From: Gnetum montanum
Taxonomy: Eukaryota > Streptophyta > Gnetopsida > Gnetales > Gnetaceae
DNA length: 64,000 nt
NCBI GenBank assembly: GCA_015680685.1
Contig: MNCI01004849.1
Coordinates: 186,001 to 250,000, forward strand
Reading direction: 5' to 3'
The number at the start of each line of letters is the position of its first letter. Positions within the stretch are counted from its first letter, which is position 1. Below the pieces are notes generated by a model. That model ran no database searches, had not been told where the DNA came from, and saw nothing but the letters and a program-made list of their open reading frames with translations. The position numbers and the translations under genes were made by a program. Shown piece by piece: positions 1 to 11,580 of this stretch.

Positions 1-354
1 TCACTCTAGATGATCCTCTCAGATGTTGTGAGCGAAGCCCAGAATAATGAGTCGTGGATCATCGACCTCGACTCAATAGAGGAGGAGCGCACACAGACAC
101 TGAGCTGCATAGAGCACTACCAGAACAAGTAATACCAAAAGCACTATGCAGACTCACATCAATGGCCAGTATAGAAGGGAGACCTCATCCTCAAAGCTGT
201 CTGTCAGCATGTGAGAAAATTCTTAGCCAACTAGGAAGGCCCTTACATGGTCACTAAAGCCTTTAAAAATGGAGCCTTCAACCTGGCGGACATGGATGGC
301 AATGAGTTCTCCAACCCGGTGAATCACTCGTACCTCAAGCCATACTACATCTAA
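1..354 (+). pseudogene. pol: integrase C-terminal end of Tat-like element H
   Basis: This is the last part of a Ty3/gypsy pol polyprotein, the integrase C-terminal region. It entered the window already truncated on the left. It is recognised by alignment with the same region of the other elements here (B 16590-16945, A 53450-53800, E 62754-63110). The shared tail runs from a lysine/phenylalanine-rich stretch into ADMDG, NPVNHSYLKPYY and a stop at 352-354. The frame is broken by stops and shifts, so it codes for nothing intact. A tandem-repeat array, a 3' UTR, a purine tract and an LTR follow, which fixes it as the 3' end of a plus-strand element. The rest of H lies left of the window. Confidence 0.85.
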
Positions 355-357
355 AGC

Positions 358-735
358 ATGGCAACAACAACCAGCATCCGCTATGATGATAAACTAGCAA
401 CAATGAGTAGTGTCCACTACAACGATAAACTGGCAACAACAACAAGTAGCATCCTCTATGATGATAAACTAGCAACAACAAGCAACATCTGCTATGATGA
501 TAAACTGGCAACAACAAGTAGTGTCCACTACAATGATAAACTAGCAACAACAACAAGAAGCATCCGCTACGACGTTAAACTGGCGACAATCGTCTACTAA
601 GACGTAAAACTAGCACAGCTAGTTTACTATGACATTAAACTAGCATGTACAGTCTATTGGGACCTTAAACCAGCACAGTAGTCTGCTGGGAGCCTAAACC
701 AGCACACAGTCTACCAGGACCTTAAACTAGGTTTG
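358..735 (+). repeat. tandem array of a ~24 bp core after integrase (H)
   Basis: Ten or more imperfect units follow directly on the integrase stop. Each has a core close to GTCCGCTATGATGATAAACTAGCA, read here as its two halves GTCCGCTATGATG and ATAAACTAGCA, with spacers of 10-20 bases. Forward reading gives a chance open frame repeating YDDKLA. The same core recurs after integrase in B, C, A and E, and upstream of RT in B and C, so it belongs to this family of elements. The open frame is not kept between copies, so a protein role is unlikely. Confidence 0.85.
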
Positions 736-1804
736 CATCACATCCCTAGCATGCATCTGTGTCAAGTACACATTGAACAAGCATGCACAGTGTCGATGTG
801 GGGGTGGGACATTGCTGCTCCAGAACAAAATTCACGACGAACTAGGAACATAATCTGGAACATACACGACACCGCCACCCTTAGCATCATGCTGACCCTC
901 CGGAGATGTCATATGACATTGCACTGGCCTTCCGGACCTACCATCGCTACGGCAAATCACCCTTACGGTAGTTCCTTGGCTAGTGCTTGCCACTGGAGTT
1001 CTAGTAGTATTGTGGCCTAGCCACAATATTGTTACCCTCCAGCTCCCTGTTAATGCCTTGGCTCAAACAAAATTTAGCTATGTGATAGATAATCCCATAG
1101 CTGAACTGAGAATGCATGCCTTTGGTAGGGATTCCAAAGCATCTGCACTCATAGGAGCTCCTGGCGCCTTCAACGCTAGTTCCACCGCAACAGTGCTACC
1201 AATGCCGCTGCTAGCCTTCCTACTTTGGACATCGTGCACCAGCACAGATGTCCAAGAGCTTTAACAATGTCTGTGACAAGCAAGACCTTCACCCTCACCT
1301 CGCATCGTGGTTGTTTCTCTCTCTCTCATGCTTATAGGGTGCGACCAAGAGTATGCCTTGCCACTACAGCAAATGCTATAACATCGTGAAGTGAGTGCCT
1401 CAACTAGCTTGGCTACTTCAAAGTGCAAGTTCCATGACATGCGTAACACAGCTCCTCACATGGGAAGCATCTGTAGGCATGTCAAAATCCCACCTGAATG
1501 TAACACAGCTCATCCTGGTAAAGGAGCATATATCCTACAAGAGGTCAAAGGCCAGCGAAAGTAAAGATGAAAATGCAAACGACTTCCTCATGAGCACTTC
1601 GATGAGGGACTCTACTAAACCTCATCTTTATCCTTTTCCTGAACCTCCTTCCTCCCTTCTTCACCCTTTCACTCTCAAGTGTAGGCAAGTGACATCTTGA
1701 CGATCACCAAGTAGCAATGTTAACATCATGTCTTCCATGGTATTTCATATTCTTTTTCAATGTCTCTCGAGCCTGTCCTTCAGACATCAACAAAGAGGGG
1801 CCAA
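736..1804 (+). other. 3' untranslated region of element H
   Basis: No coding signal is visible in this roughly 1 kb stretch. It aligns by eye with 17351-18368 (B), 26880-28207 (C) and, inverted, 61500-62514 (E). It carries a perfect small hairpin at 1009-1027 and ends in the purine tract aaagaggggcca at 1792-1803, the expected plus-strand primer site next to the 3' LTR. An identical purine tract precedes the 3' LTR of elements A and E. Confidence 0.75.
1009..1027. repeat. conserved ATTGTGGC hairpin in the 3' UTR (H)
   Basis: Arms ATTGTGGC and GCCACAAT are perfect, with a 3-base loop. The same hairpin stands in the same place in B (17628-17646) and E (62222-62240), and slightly shortened in C (27158-27172). 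The loops differ while the arms hold, which suggests the paired form mattered. Confidence 0.7.
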
Positions 1805-2404
1805 TGAAACACCCCAAAATTCAAAGACATGCTTGCTTCACCAGGCCTTTGCAAATCACACAGCATTATGGAAGTTCTTCAGGAGATGGATGCTCTGATG
1901 TTTAGACTCTCCATTTCGACAAGTTTTACTGCCCCGAGTGTCAATAGGCTAAATGGATTCTCTAGCCTATCCACCTAAGTAAGATCATCTAGCCAATAAC
2001 GTGCTTAGGAGTAGTGCTCAGAATGCGCAAAATTCTTCAGCAAGTTTTCTAAGTCACGGTGTTTTGCTATGCTATGCTACATTGTGTCACGTAGCAAACT
2101 TTAGTAGACGCTTGCAGGAGTGAAGTTCTATGCTATGTTGTGCTATGTAGCATAGTAAATCCTGGACAGTTAGCTCCTTTTGCCTGACTTCAAGTCCTTC
2201 AACAATGTCTCCTTCCATCATAAAGTGGTGAACTTGGCAAAAAATATGTCATGTTTGTTGCTACACTACACTAAGCTACATGGTGCAACAAGGCATAGCA
2301 ATTCTACGAAAGTGACAGAAGGCATCTCAAAGGGTAGGATCAGCAGGTTCGCAAGCTTTATAATGCAAAAGGCAAAGTTTGTAGATTGGCGATGTTTTTG
2401 CGAC
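1805..2404 (+). repeat. 3' LTR of element H, left part
   Basis: Starts TGAAACACCCC immediately after the purine tract. It aligns with the first 600 bases of the LTR of B (18369 onward) but is clearly diverged. It stops at GCGAC, where the LTR of B begins. The LTR resumes at 19972 on the other side of B, in the same register (just after the GACTAAGG position of the family LTR). This proves the interruption is an insertion rather than a tandem duplication. Confidence 0.85.
2400..2404. repeat. target-site duplication of element B, left copy (GCGAC)
   Basis: GCGAC ends where the 5' LTR of B begins. GCAAC (19967-19971) follows directly where its 3' LTR ends. One G/A difference at a CpG is what methylation-linked decay would give. 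Five bases is the usual duplication size for Ty3/gypsy integrases. Confidence 0.75.
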
Positions 2405-3788
2405 TAAAAACCCCAAAAAATTTGACGTCATTCTTGCTTCACCAGGCCTTGCAATTCGCATGAGCACCATAGCAATTCTTTGGGAGGAGACTGTTTTGAG
2501 TTCAAACTACCCAGTTTGGCAAATTTTCTACTTTAGGTGTAAATAGGCTCTACGGGTCATCTTGCCTAACCACCTAAGTAGCCTACCCAGCTGACAGCCT
2601 GCTTAGAAATGATGCATGGAGTTGGCAGCAGCATTCTAGATGCACGAAGCAGTTCGACAAGTTTTCTAAGTCACGAAGTCTGCTACGCTATGCTACGCCC
2701 CACTATGTAGCATAGCAAGCTTCAAAAGATGATTGTAGAATAGAGTGCTACACTATGCTATGCCACGTGACATAGCGTAGCATGGCAATAGCTATACCAC
2801 CAATTCCCTCGCTCAACCTTAAGTCTTTCAACAATGTTCCTTTTCATTAGGAAGTGGCAGACCATGTCTGTTGCTATGCTCAAGCTTAAGTCTTTCAACA
2901 TGGCGTAGCAAGGTGTAGCAATCCTACAGAAGAGACAAAAGCTAGCTTAAAGGGTGAAATCAGCAAGTTTGCAAGTCTCACGAAAGTAAAGTTTGCAAAT
3001 CGACAAATTTTTTGTGACTAAGGCCAATTGCTACGCTATGTAGCGTAGCATAGCATAGCAAGCATGCAACACACATGTAGTGGAATGCACGACAAAGTGC
3101 TACACTACGCCAAGCATGCTATGCTACAAAGCATAGTAGGGCATGCAGGTGGTTGTGCAATATCAATGCACTTCACCTAATTGGACCATTGGCACACATC
3201 TCCAGATGCTGATGGCACAATTACAACGTGGCAGGCTCATAGTNTGTTGACTTGTTGGCACCACATGTGCCATGTATGACCATTGGACCTGCAAGACCAT
3301 TATATGCCATAACTATGAGCCTGCCACGTTGTAATTGTGCCATCAGCATCTGGAGATGTGTGCCAATGGTCCAATTAGGTGAAGTGCATTGATATTGCAC
3401 AACCACCTGCATGCCCTACTATGCTTTGTAGCATAGCATGCTTGGCGTAGTGTAGCACTTTGTCGTGCATTCCACTACATGTGTGTTGCATGCTTGCTAT
3501 GCTATGCTACGCTACNTTACTTTATTTCCTACTTATCATCATGTTTTGCACTATTTTTTTACTTTATTTACTTTCAAGCATTATTTCGTGCTTTCATTCC
3601 TATTTTCAAATTATATGTTGCAAAAGGCTATATAGATTTCGATTAGGTTCCTATCTGATCGACCAGACCATTTAGGGTGCCCCATATCTGCACACACCCA
3701 GCACGGCCCTCCCATGGGTATGGGTCAAAACTATCATGCCCGCCGACCCCTTAGTGTTTTCCAGCCACTGATGTTTTCGGTCGCTATA
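2405..3788 (+). repeat. 5' LTR of element B (contains an assembly fault)
   Basis: It is colinear with the 3' LTR at 18369-19966 from its first bases up to 3243. From 3245 to 3515 the sequence is reversed. Counterparts of about 19290-19684 are missing, and collinearity resumes at 3517. It ends TCGCTATA at 3788 and is followed by a primer-site-like segment, which makes this the 5' LTR. It is rich in CTACG/CTATG palindromic clusters. Confidence 0.8.
3040..3516. repeat. exact 204 bp inverted repeat bounded by single Ns
   Basis: Bases 3040-3243 are repeated exactly, in reverse complement, at 3312-3515. Single Ns stand at 3244 and 3516. Reading 3245-3311 in reverse complement gives exactly the continuation expected from the 3' LTR of the same element (19207 onward). 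The segment is therefore a piece of the LTR placed backwards, most simply an assembly or gap-filling error. Confidence 0.9.
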
Positions 3789-4454
3789 GTTTTCTAGCAC
3801 TAGAAGGAGGGCCTTTTGGTGCCTTTTCTATGTGTCATGGTAGTTCTATGAGCCTTCTACACCCTAATACACATAAGTGTAAATGTGACACCCTTTTGCA
3901 GTTGCTTACGCTTTGCTCGGTGTAGATCGGTCACCTTGACGATTCCTTGGGAGCCCTATAGAACATAAGGCCTCTGATCGCTAGCTGACTAGCTTGTCCT
4001 ATAGTAGTCTTGCATGCGTTCTATACCCCATCTTGCGTGGTATAGATCAGTTGCTTTGATGGTCCCTTGGAGATCCTACAAGATGCAAAGCCTTTGACCA
4101 TTAGTTAGCTTGCCCATCTTACAGTAGTCTTGCATGCGTTCTATACCCCATCTCGCGTGGTAAAAAACGGTTGCTTCGATGGTCCCTCGAGGATCCTGTG
4201 AGACATAAAGCCTTCTTGGTTTCCAGTTAACTAAACTTGTCTTACCATAGTCTTGCACATGCTCTGTACCTCATCCTACACTAGCATAAACATGACACCT
4301 TTTCGCAGTTGTTTACGCTTTGTGTGGTATAGATCGGTCACCTTGATGGTTCCTCTGGAATCCAGCAAGACGTAAAGCCTTCTTGTTGTTGCTTTTCAAT
4401 CTCTTTGTTCTTTTTGCACTTCTTTCTCTCTTCTACAAAACTACTTAGCCTGCA
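3789..4454 (+). other. leader of element B: primer-site-like segment and 120 bp repeats
   Basis: Six bases after the LTR lies TAGCACTAGAAGGAGGGCC (3795-3813). Its counterpart in A, TGGCGCTAGAAGGAGGGCC (46399-46417), keeps the TGG expected of a tRNA-primed binding site; I cannot assign the tRNA. Four copies of a block beginning TGTAGATCGG or similar follow at 3921, 4041, 4161 and 4328, the first three exactly 120 bases apart. Element A has a single copy near 46518. No coding is seen before the ATG at 4455. Confidence 0.65.
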
Positions 4455-6900
4455 ATGGCTTTTTCAACTACTGCTTCCAATGCCTTCAACGTGGAAGTTC
4501 CCTTCAATGTTGAAGACCCCATCATGGTTCAAGGCACTACTGTTGCCGAACAACCGCTGAACCCGATTCTAGAAACACACCAATCTCTCAAAATCCAAAA
4601 TCGAGGACCTAAGGGATTGGCCCAGCAACACGAGCGTTACAATTTCCTCTATGCAAAGGTGCAGGCCAATCTACCCTTGGACATACACAAACTCAAGGAC
4701 AAACGTAGCTTCGAGTTTGCTTACCGCAATGAGAAGGAGTTTGTTCCAACTCTCGATGTTTCTTTACCTTTAACACAAGCATACCAAAGGCTTCTAGACC
4801 AACTAATCCAGTTGGCTAGGCTTAGGGAGCAACAAGACACAACATCCAACCAAGATTATGCTTTCCAGGATGGGTAGAAGGAACTCAATTTCCAATCAGA
4901 CAAGGGAGGTCCAATCGGCCCCGCTCCTATTTCTCCTACCCAATCCTTCTGGGCCAAGCCATCGTCTCTTACTGCTCCCTTTGTAATTACACCTATGCTT
5001 CCACAATCCATGATTATGGCTGCTATGGGTAGCCATGCCAATCCTATAGCATTTCAACACCCTCTTTAGCATGTTTTGCCTATTCCGTTCGCAGCTACTT
5101 TTCCTTTGCAGGCCATTTAGTAGTCTATTCCTATAGCACATCATACACCAATTGTGGCTACCCTGCCACATGTTCGTACCATGCCTATTTCACAATCGTA
5201 TGCAACTTCTATTTCTATGCCTACATTCACATTTTTTTCACCCACTGTGGCAAGCCCCGACCTGTCCACATGGTGGGCGCCATTTGCTCCTTCACCCATT
5301 CTACAAGCATCACAAATGTCTCACTATGTCCGTTCGCAAGCCAACCAAGCCTTGCAGATGGTACAAACCAACACAAGGTTATGGTCTATGTTTCCAGTGA
5401 CACAAGTAGGCTACCTGGCAGCCCTACCTGCAGTCATCGCCTTAACAACACCACCAGCTGGGTGGTGGGCAACCCAGGCAACACCACTTGTAGGGGTTGT
5501 TCCAATGGTACCACCAATGGGTTAGGCCGCCACCCCCACCATGCCACAGGTGGGAGCTACCCCTATAGCTCCCCATCCATTCACAATGATGTCGGGTCTG
5601 GACCAAGCATTTCAGCTCATCTAGACCCTCACTAAGAAAATAAAATGCCTCAAAGATGTTAGGTCTGACACAGTACAAGTCATGGACTTCTACCAAGATG
5701 ACCCTATCAGCCTTGCAATCCCTGCTTTGACACTACCCCCAAGGATGTCTCTCCCACATTTCATGAAGTACGATGGGGAGGGAGATCCCAATGCACATCT
5801 TGTCACCTTCAGGTCTAAGTCTTTGCTATTGCAACAATGGCCACACACGATTGTTCACGTCTTCTCCATGTCCCTAGCCAGAAAAGCCCTAGATTGGTAT
5901 CATGCATTGCCACACTCATCCATATCAACTCTGGAAGAGCTCCTAACCTAGTTTGTGACATGCTTCAAGTAAAACTTGAAGCCAGAAACCACACTGGATC
6001 AGTTGATGAGCATGAAGCAAGAGCCACTAGAACCAGTCCAAAAGTTCATTCAATGTTGGAGCACAACCCTTAACAAAATTTGCAAACCCACCATGGAGGC
6101 CCACTTGCTAGCCATCTTTAAGGGTGAAATGAACGACTTCATCAAGTCCAAACTGTACTACCTCACTCCTTACTCTCTTAGTCAGGCTTTCGCCTAGACT
6201 AAGAGCATACAGGACATGGCTGAGGCAAGCAAAGACCCGGCCTACATCGCTTACAAAAATACCTTTGAAAAAAAGGACAAGGGTAAGGCCCCAACAACCA
6301 CAGTGGTTGTTGTGACAACTAAGGCCAAGCCCAAACCTAGCAATAGCAGTAGCAAGAATAGCAAGAAACTAGCCATATCCATGGCTAACCCCATGCCCAA
6401 ACAGGGCCATGTGCCGTAACCTGCTACACCTACATCCAAGACAGCTGCATAACCCAAACCCAACTTTGAGTGCAAAGACCACTCAAAGTACACCCCACTG
6501 CCTTTAAAGCCTTCAGAACTTCCGAAGAAACTGCTGGCAGCAGGATAAATCCAGCATAAGCAGATGTCGAAAGAGAAAAATGCGAGACATCAACGCTACT
6601 GCGAGCTCCTTAGGAATCCCTCTTTGGCCCTACCCAATGAGCCTCTAGTTCCTAGGTGTTTCAAGCTAGATAGGTTTTGTGACTACCACCAACAGTGTGG
6701 TCATAACATGGATTACTATCTGGCATTGCGGGATGACATCCAAAGATTAATCGACCAGGAGAAACTGGTGCTGGATGAAAGCAACCCAGTATGCCTTGAA
6801 AACCAACCTATGTATGTCTACATAGATCCCCTCAAGGTCAAAAATTTTGATTACATCATCAATGCTATCGGCATTAATAGTGATCCCAGGCCACCCTGAC
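4455..6900 (+). pseudogene. gag: gag of element B (stop-riddled)
   Basis: Encodes the capsid/nucleocapsid precursor of the element. It starts at the ATG at 4455 (MAFSTTASNAF). A Pro/Thr/Ala-rich stretch (about 5040-5640) leads to the conserved retrotransposon gag domain (about 5682-6200, starting MDFYQDDP and including MSLPHFMKYDGEGDPNAH). A Lys/Ser-rich linker and a zinc-knuckle-like segment (6674-6740, FCDYHQQCGH) follow, in which the last Cys seen in element A is Tyr. The frame is broken by several stops, mostly TAG, and shifts. Its closest relative in the window is the gag of A at 46639-49413. Confidence 0.85.
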
Positions 6901-7077
6901 AGCCATTCGTGGTCCGTGTGCCTCAGCATAGTGCACTAGCACCACCAGCGGTTGGCCTAAGATCGCAGCAGCTGTTCATCCTAAAAGTCCCACCATAGGC
7001 ATCCATCTTTGTGCCACCTATTAGCAGATATGCGGCCCCATTAGTTAACACCTATAGCTCCATTCATCATCAGGGGG

Positions 7078-8072
7078 TTGACACCTTCGGTGGTCCCTAT
7101 CTTACGCAACAAAGCTGAACAGCCTCCTCGCCCCGCAAAGCGAGAAGTCCACTTGGTGGATGAGATGTCGAAGGGAAGTATCATCAACGATATCCCCAAG
7201 CCCATGTCTTCACCCCTTTCTATACCTTTGCCTCCAAAGATGAAGGTCGACATGACTACATAGCCTACATCACCCTACCGACAAGGATCTAAACCCAGAT
7301 CCGAAGTCACCTCTCCTTGGGAGATTCATCTTCTGGGAAAAATCGAAGAGGAGGAAAGTGTCAAACAAGGGGGCATCTCAGACCTTCTAGATGCCCTCAC
7401 CTAGGTCAAGCAAGCTGTAAAGTAGAAAAATTCTACACTAAGCTTGTACGACCTAATTATGACACCTGTACCCCACCACGAGGCTCTAATCCGCATGTTA
7501 ACGATGGTTCCGGTCGATGAGAACATGCCAACAGAAGAGGAAGTAATCCATTCGATCATGCTTTTCTCTATACCCACGGAGTCTACAACACCTCATTTGA
7601 CTTTTAGTGAAGATGCCATTAGGAAAGATATCAAAGGAGGTCAAGTAACTACGGTGCCTCTCTTCATCATAATTTAGGTTGGCCAACACCAAATTCGAAG
7701 GGTACACATTGATGATGGGGCTACCACAAACATCATTCCCTTCCCTATTGTGGACAAGTTGGGATTGGCTGACCAGATCAAACCCACAATGACATTTTTT
7801 CTGAGGTCCTTCAACAGAGCACGCATCCTGGTGAAAGGCACAGTTCATGTAAACTTCATAGTAGGAAACCAGTTCCCCACAGACACAACGTTCATCGTGG
7901 TTGAGGAAATGCTCAGGTTTAACCTGATCTTGGGAAGATCACAGTTAGCACAACTTAGGACTGTCTCCTTGCCTATGAACCAAGAAATCCACTTACCATA
8001 TGTAGGTAGGGAGGTGATGAACCATGGTGACGAATTAGCAATGCAAGTAATTAGTAACGTAGACATGGAGTA
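7078..8072 (+). pseudogene. pro: gag tail and protease of element B
   Basis: Codes for the aspartic protease that would cleave the Gag-Pol polyprotein. The catalytic region reads HIDDGATTNIIPF (7710-7750), and the closing motif, NLILGRSQLAQL, is at 7921-7956, as in other retroviral-type proteases. The frame is interrupted near 7263 and between 7263 and 7444, then open from 7678 to the TAG at 8071-8073. Beyond this the match to element A (50085-50150) fades within about 50 bases, where the inserted block begins. Confidence 0.8.
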
Positions 8073-8996
8073 GGGCTCAGAGGTCACAACCTCTAGGAGT
8101 GAGGCACCTTCTCACGCATGCATTAACCATCCAAATTTCAACTTTCACCTGCTCCTGAATTTCAAAAATTTCACTTGTTGACTATGTTTGTGAAACTTTT
8201 ACAAGATTTCAACATTTTAAAATTTCAAAAATTTGAAAAAAAATCCCATGCTATCATGGGTTGTCTCTGTTTACATCGTCCTTGCCACTCGCCTCTGCTT
8301 CATCTACTTGTGCATCATCCTCCCCTGCGTTGCCTTCTGCCAGTTCTTCATTCCCTCCCTCTACAGGCCTTGCACCCTCATTTGGAGCCTACATCATAGG
8401 AATGAAGTAGTCAGTTAGGGCAAAAAATGCAAACTATAACATAGCATGAGCATCTACACAGTAAAGCAACTAACTTGAGAGGGGCTTCTGTCGGTCTCAA
8501 AGGGTATCCAGTCTAGACCAAGCCTGAGGTGACACCAGACCTCCTCTATTGTGATGTTCATCCAACGCCTTTTGCTACATTCAACATTCATAACAATGGC
8601 TCTCTCCCTTTCCATAGTCATCCATCTTAGAGGTCCCAAGGAAAGGAAGGTGGTTACGGTCTCTCCTGTAGGAAGGTCCACTTTCAAGTCATGAGAGTTT
8701 GTAACCTTTACCTACTCTTTAAACTTAGTGTAGGCCTCAAAAGCATTGATGGCATTCATGAATTCTTCATATGTGAATGCCTCCATAGCAGCTCCTTTGT
8801 ATAGTTTTCAATGGGTGTCATTCTCCAGCTTGTACATGTGTTTGTGGTTTCTCTGGGTTTGCCCCCATTCGAAAACCTTGGCATTGATATCTTTCATGTC
8901 TTGGCACTTTTGGGCTAGTAAGTCCATCTGCATTTGCTATTCTATTATCTCACAAGTGGATTCAACATTCTAACGCACGACAGTCCAAAATCTGGC

Positions 8997-9946
8997 TTAG
9001 TCATCTACAGCCTTATGCCAGTCCTCAATATCAAGGTTATGATTTATGAGGAACTCATTTCTCAACCTAAGATCCTCCACCTCAGCGACCAGGTCGACCT
9101 CTCTTTGCTCAACCCTTTGGACCCGTTTCCACAGGTCCTCATTGACATGCTTATACTCCCACAGAGAGCATGCTGAGTGAAAGATGCACTTGTAAGCCTC
9201 ATCAAACATGCGACGAGGCACCTCGGTCACATCAAGTGAGAGTGTAGACACGATGTGAACTTCCATAGGTTGTGCCAAGTCCCATTTGAGCCAAGAGGCT
9301 GCCTCGACACAAAGAGCGTAACAATCACGTTAGCATAGCAAAATTAACAAACTCAAAAGTTTTTAACATAACAACATAAGGGCATTTGATACTGCTACTT
9401 ACCCACGTCAAGGTCTGCCTGTTGAAGGCATTTGATCATGTTGTTGACAAGTCCCTGCACGAATGCAAACTTGTTAGGGATCTTGGCCCATGACTTCGCA
9501 TGAATCGAAGGGGGTCCTGCGACATCAGAAGTAGCATCTGTTACATGACTACGCATATCAGCAATGGTCAAAATGGACTACAATAAGGCAGACATATCAC
9601 TGAACTCACCAACGTCTGGCTATGATCTTTCTTCTTGCTGATGTAAGACAATGGCGGTAGCCTTGGTGGAGGGCCCTGCCAAGTCCATACGAGCCCCTTC
9701 CTCATGCACTAGTGCCTTTCCTTTCAGGAGAATAGCATCTTTTTTATTCAAGGGAGGTACCTCTTTGTTAATAAGAGGCTCCCTAATGACAAGAGCCCCT
9801 ACCCTAGAAGCAGGAGCTCCCTTATTTTTGACCAGGGCCCTTTCCTCCAAAACTAGGGCCTCCATATCATCATTCATCGCCCTCGTCTTAAGGGCCAACA
9901 CTTCTTCATCGCCTTCTTCTTCTCCTTCTTCTTCCTTTGCTAGCAA
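8997..9946 (-). other. antisense gene: Glu-rich and coiled-coil C-terminal segments (B)
   Basis: Two open stretches follow on the minus strand. 9946-9620 starts MLAKEEEGEEEGDEE and continues with repeated ALV/ALK heptad-like runs. 9278-8997 contains WKRVQRVEQREVDLVAEVED, a clear coiled-coil pattern. Between and beyond them (9600-9290, 8990-8450) are short open pieces and CTACG-rich, intron-like sequence near 9990-10050. Splice sites here are not resolved, so linkage to exon 4 is inferred from strand, order and composition. Confidence 0.4.
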
Positions 9947-10338
9947 AGAAGCAGGTTTGTGTCAGTCCAAAAAAAATTAGCTCAAAGTAGATGCTACGCT
10001 ACGCTACACCACCTAGCACAGCATAGCATAGCAAACAATAGCAAAGTAAGCATTACACGAAAGCGTTTACCAATGGGGGGTTAAGTCCTCTATAGCTTAA
10101 GCCATAGTCTTCATCCCTCCTCTTCCTCCATGCAAAGGGTTTCCCTGGCTGGGGAAGGCTTCTTCCTTCACAACTCCTTGGGCACAATCTTGGCTATGAG
10201 ACATTCCCCCCACGTCATGCTATCGACTATAGCAGGGGATGTCTCTCCCACGTTGTCCTAGCCACAAATTCTTAGAGCCACCCGATCCTTGGTTGTTACA
10301 GACAAAGACTCTCTGATTATTTATGGGGGATCTTGGGC

Positions 10339-11498
10339 TCATGTGATCCAAAGGATCTGGTGAATCCATGGCTTGGAAATCTGGTTGGGATTTTTCATGG
10401 CCCAGGCTCCATCCTCTTGAACCACTAGAAACTCCACAAAGTGCTTTAGACAGCCTATGTACAAGGCATAGTGTATGTTGGAGCGGGACTCCATTTTTTC
10501 ATAGAGTCCCAAAATTTCAGCCTGTAAGGCCTTACATAGGAAGCTGGCCCAGTTGTAATGGGCCCCTTCTTCCATAACCTCCCGCATTATCCAAGCCTGC
10601 TCGAGCCCCAGGACCTTTCCTTGGGTAAGTAGTTGGGGGAATGCGCAGCCACGGAAGACCAGGTAAATCTCCATGGCAAGACTATCCTTAAGCTTATCCA
10701 TGGGGAGCCCTTTTCACTCCTTAATGAGCCCCAACCACTCTTGGATATCCTCCTTCTGAAGGGTTAACTCCTTCTTGTGCTTTGACCCTATGATGACGTC
10801 GCCGGTAGGAACACCGAACAAGTCCATAAATAGCTGGTCATTGATTTCAATGACCACCCACACACCCCGTACGCGCATGTGAAAATGGCCCACCCTCTTA
10901 GAGAAGGAGTTGACCAAGGAAAGCATCTCGATGACAAGAACACTTGGATTCAGGGCCATGAATAGATCCATAAGCCCTATCTTTTGGACATTCTTGACCA
11001 AAGAGTCCAAGGCCCCCTGGTCTAACCAGCACTGGCTCACTTCTACTTCATCATATTTGAAGTAGATGTTTTCCCCCTACATCTCGGTGGTTACCACCAT
11101 TACCTCCTAGGGCTTGTTCACCCCTACAACAAATTTCACAAAACACACTTAGCATAACGATGCAAGAAATACAAGGATCACAAAAACACTTGAGCATGTG
11201 ACACTTACTATTTGACCCACTGGGTTTATATAGTAACAGGAACAGCGAGAGTCCAACCATAGCTTCTTCAACCATGACCAGCTTGAAGGGTTCTGCCCAC
11301 TCCTTATCTAGCCAACACTTCTCCTTACCCTAATTGTAGGAAACATAAAACATGCTTGGATAGGTATGGTATTCTCCCTCACGCTGACCGATCACACCCA
11401 CCCGCAGGTTCTTAGCAGAGGAGAACTCCTGTAGGGCTAGCTGTGTTGTAGCTAGCAAACCCGATCGGTCATGAACCCCATCATCATTGATAAAGAAC
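10339..11498 (-). other. antisense gene exons 3 and 4: unrecognised domain (B)
   Basis: Exon 3 (11498-11209) begins FFINDDGVHDRSGLLA after an acceptor at 11500-11499 and ends at A|GTAAGTG. An 85-base intron ending TTTGTTGTAG follows. Exon 4 (11123-10339) reads through ENIYFKYDEVEVSQCWLDQG, an alpha/beta-looking region with LFMDLFGVPTGD, and then, after one TGA at about 10714, to a stop at 10339. The last part is rich in aromatic and Leu residues. It resembles in general layout the plant mobile-domain-like proteins carried by some retroelements, but I do not recognise a specific family. Confidence 0.5.
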
Positions 11499-11580
11499 CT
11501 GGTGACAAACACATACTATTAGCAGTCGGCCAATATGGCCAGCATTGCACAACACAACGGAGCAAGGCTACAAAACTCAC

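Noticed and set aside
358-600. Open frame repeating YDDKLA after the integrase of H, at first sight a repeat protein
   Set aside because: The frame is a by-product of tandem repeats whose unit length is near a multiple of three. The same arrays in B, C, A and E do not keep it.
1805-3788. A single long LTR with an internal 600 bp duplication
   Set aside because: The first 600 bases belong to H. The target duplication at 2400-2404 and 19967-19971 shows that B was inserted.
9651-9980. 109-codon plus-strand ORF
   Set aside because: It is the complement of the Glu-rich antisense segment 9946-9620, whose composition and strand fit the antisense gene.
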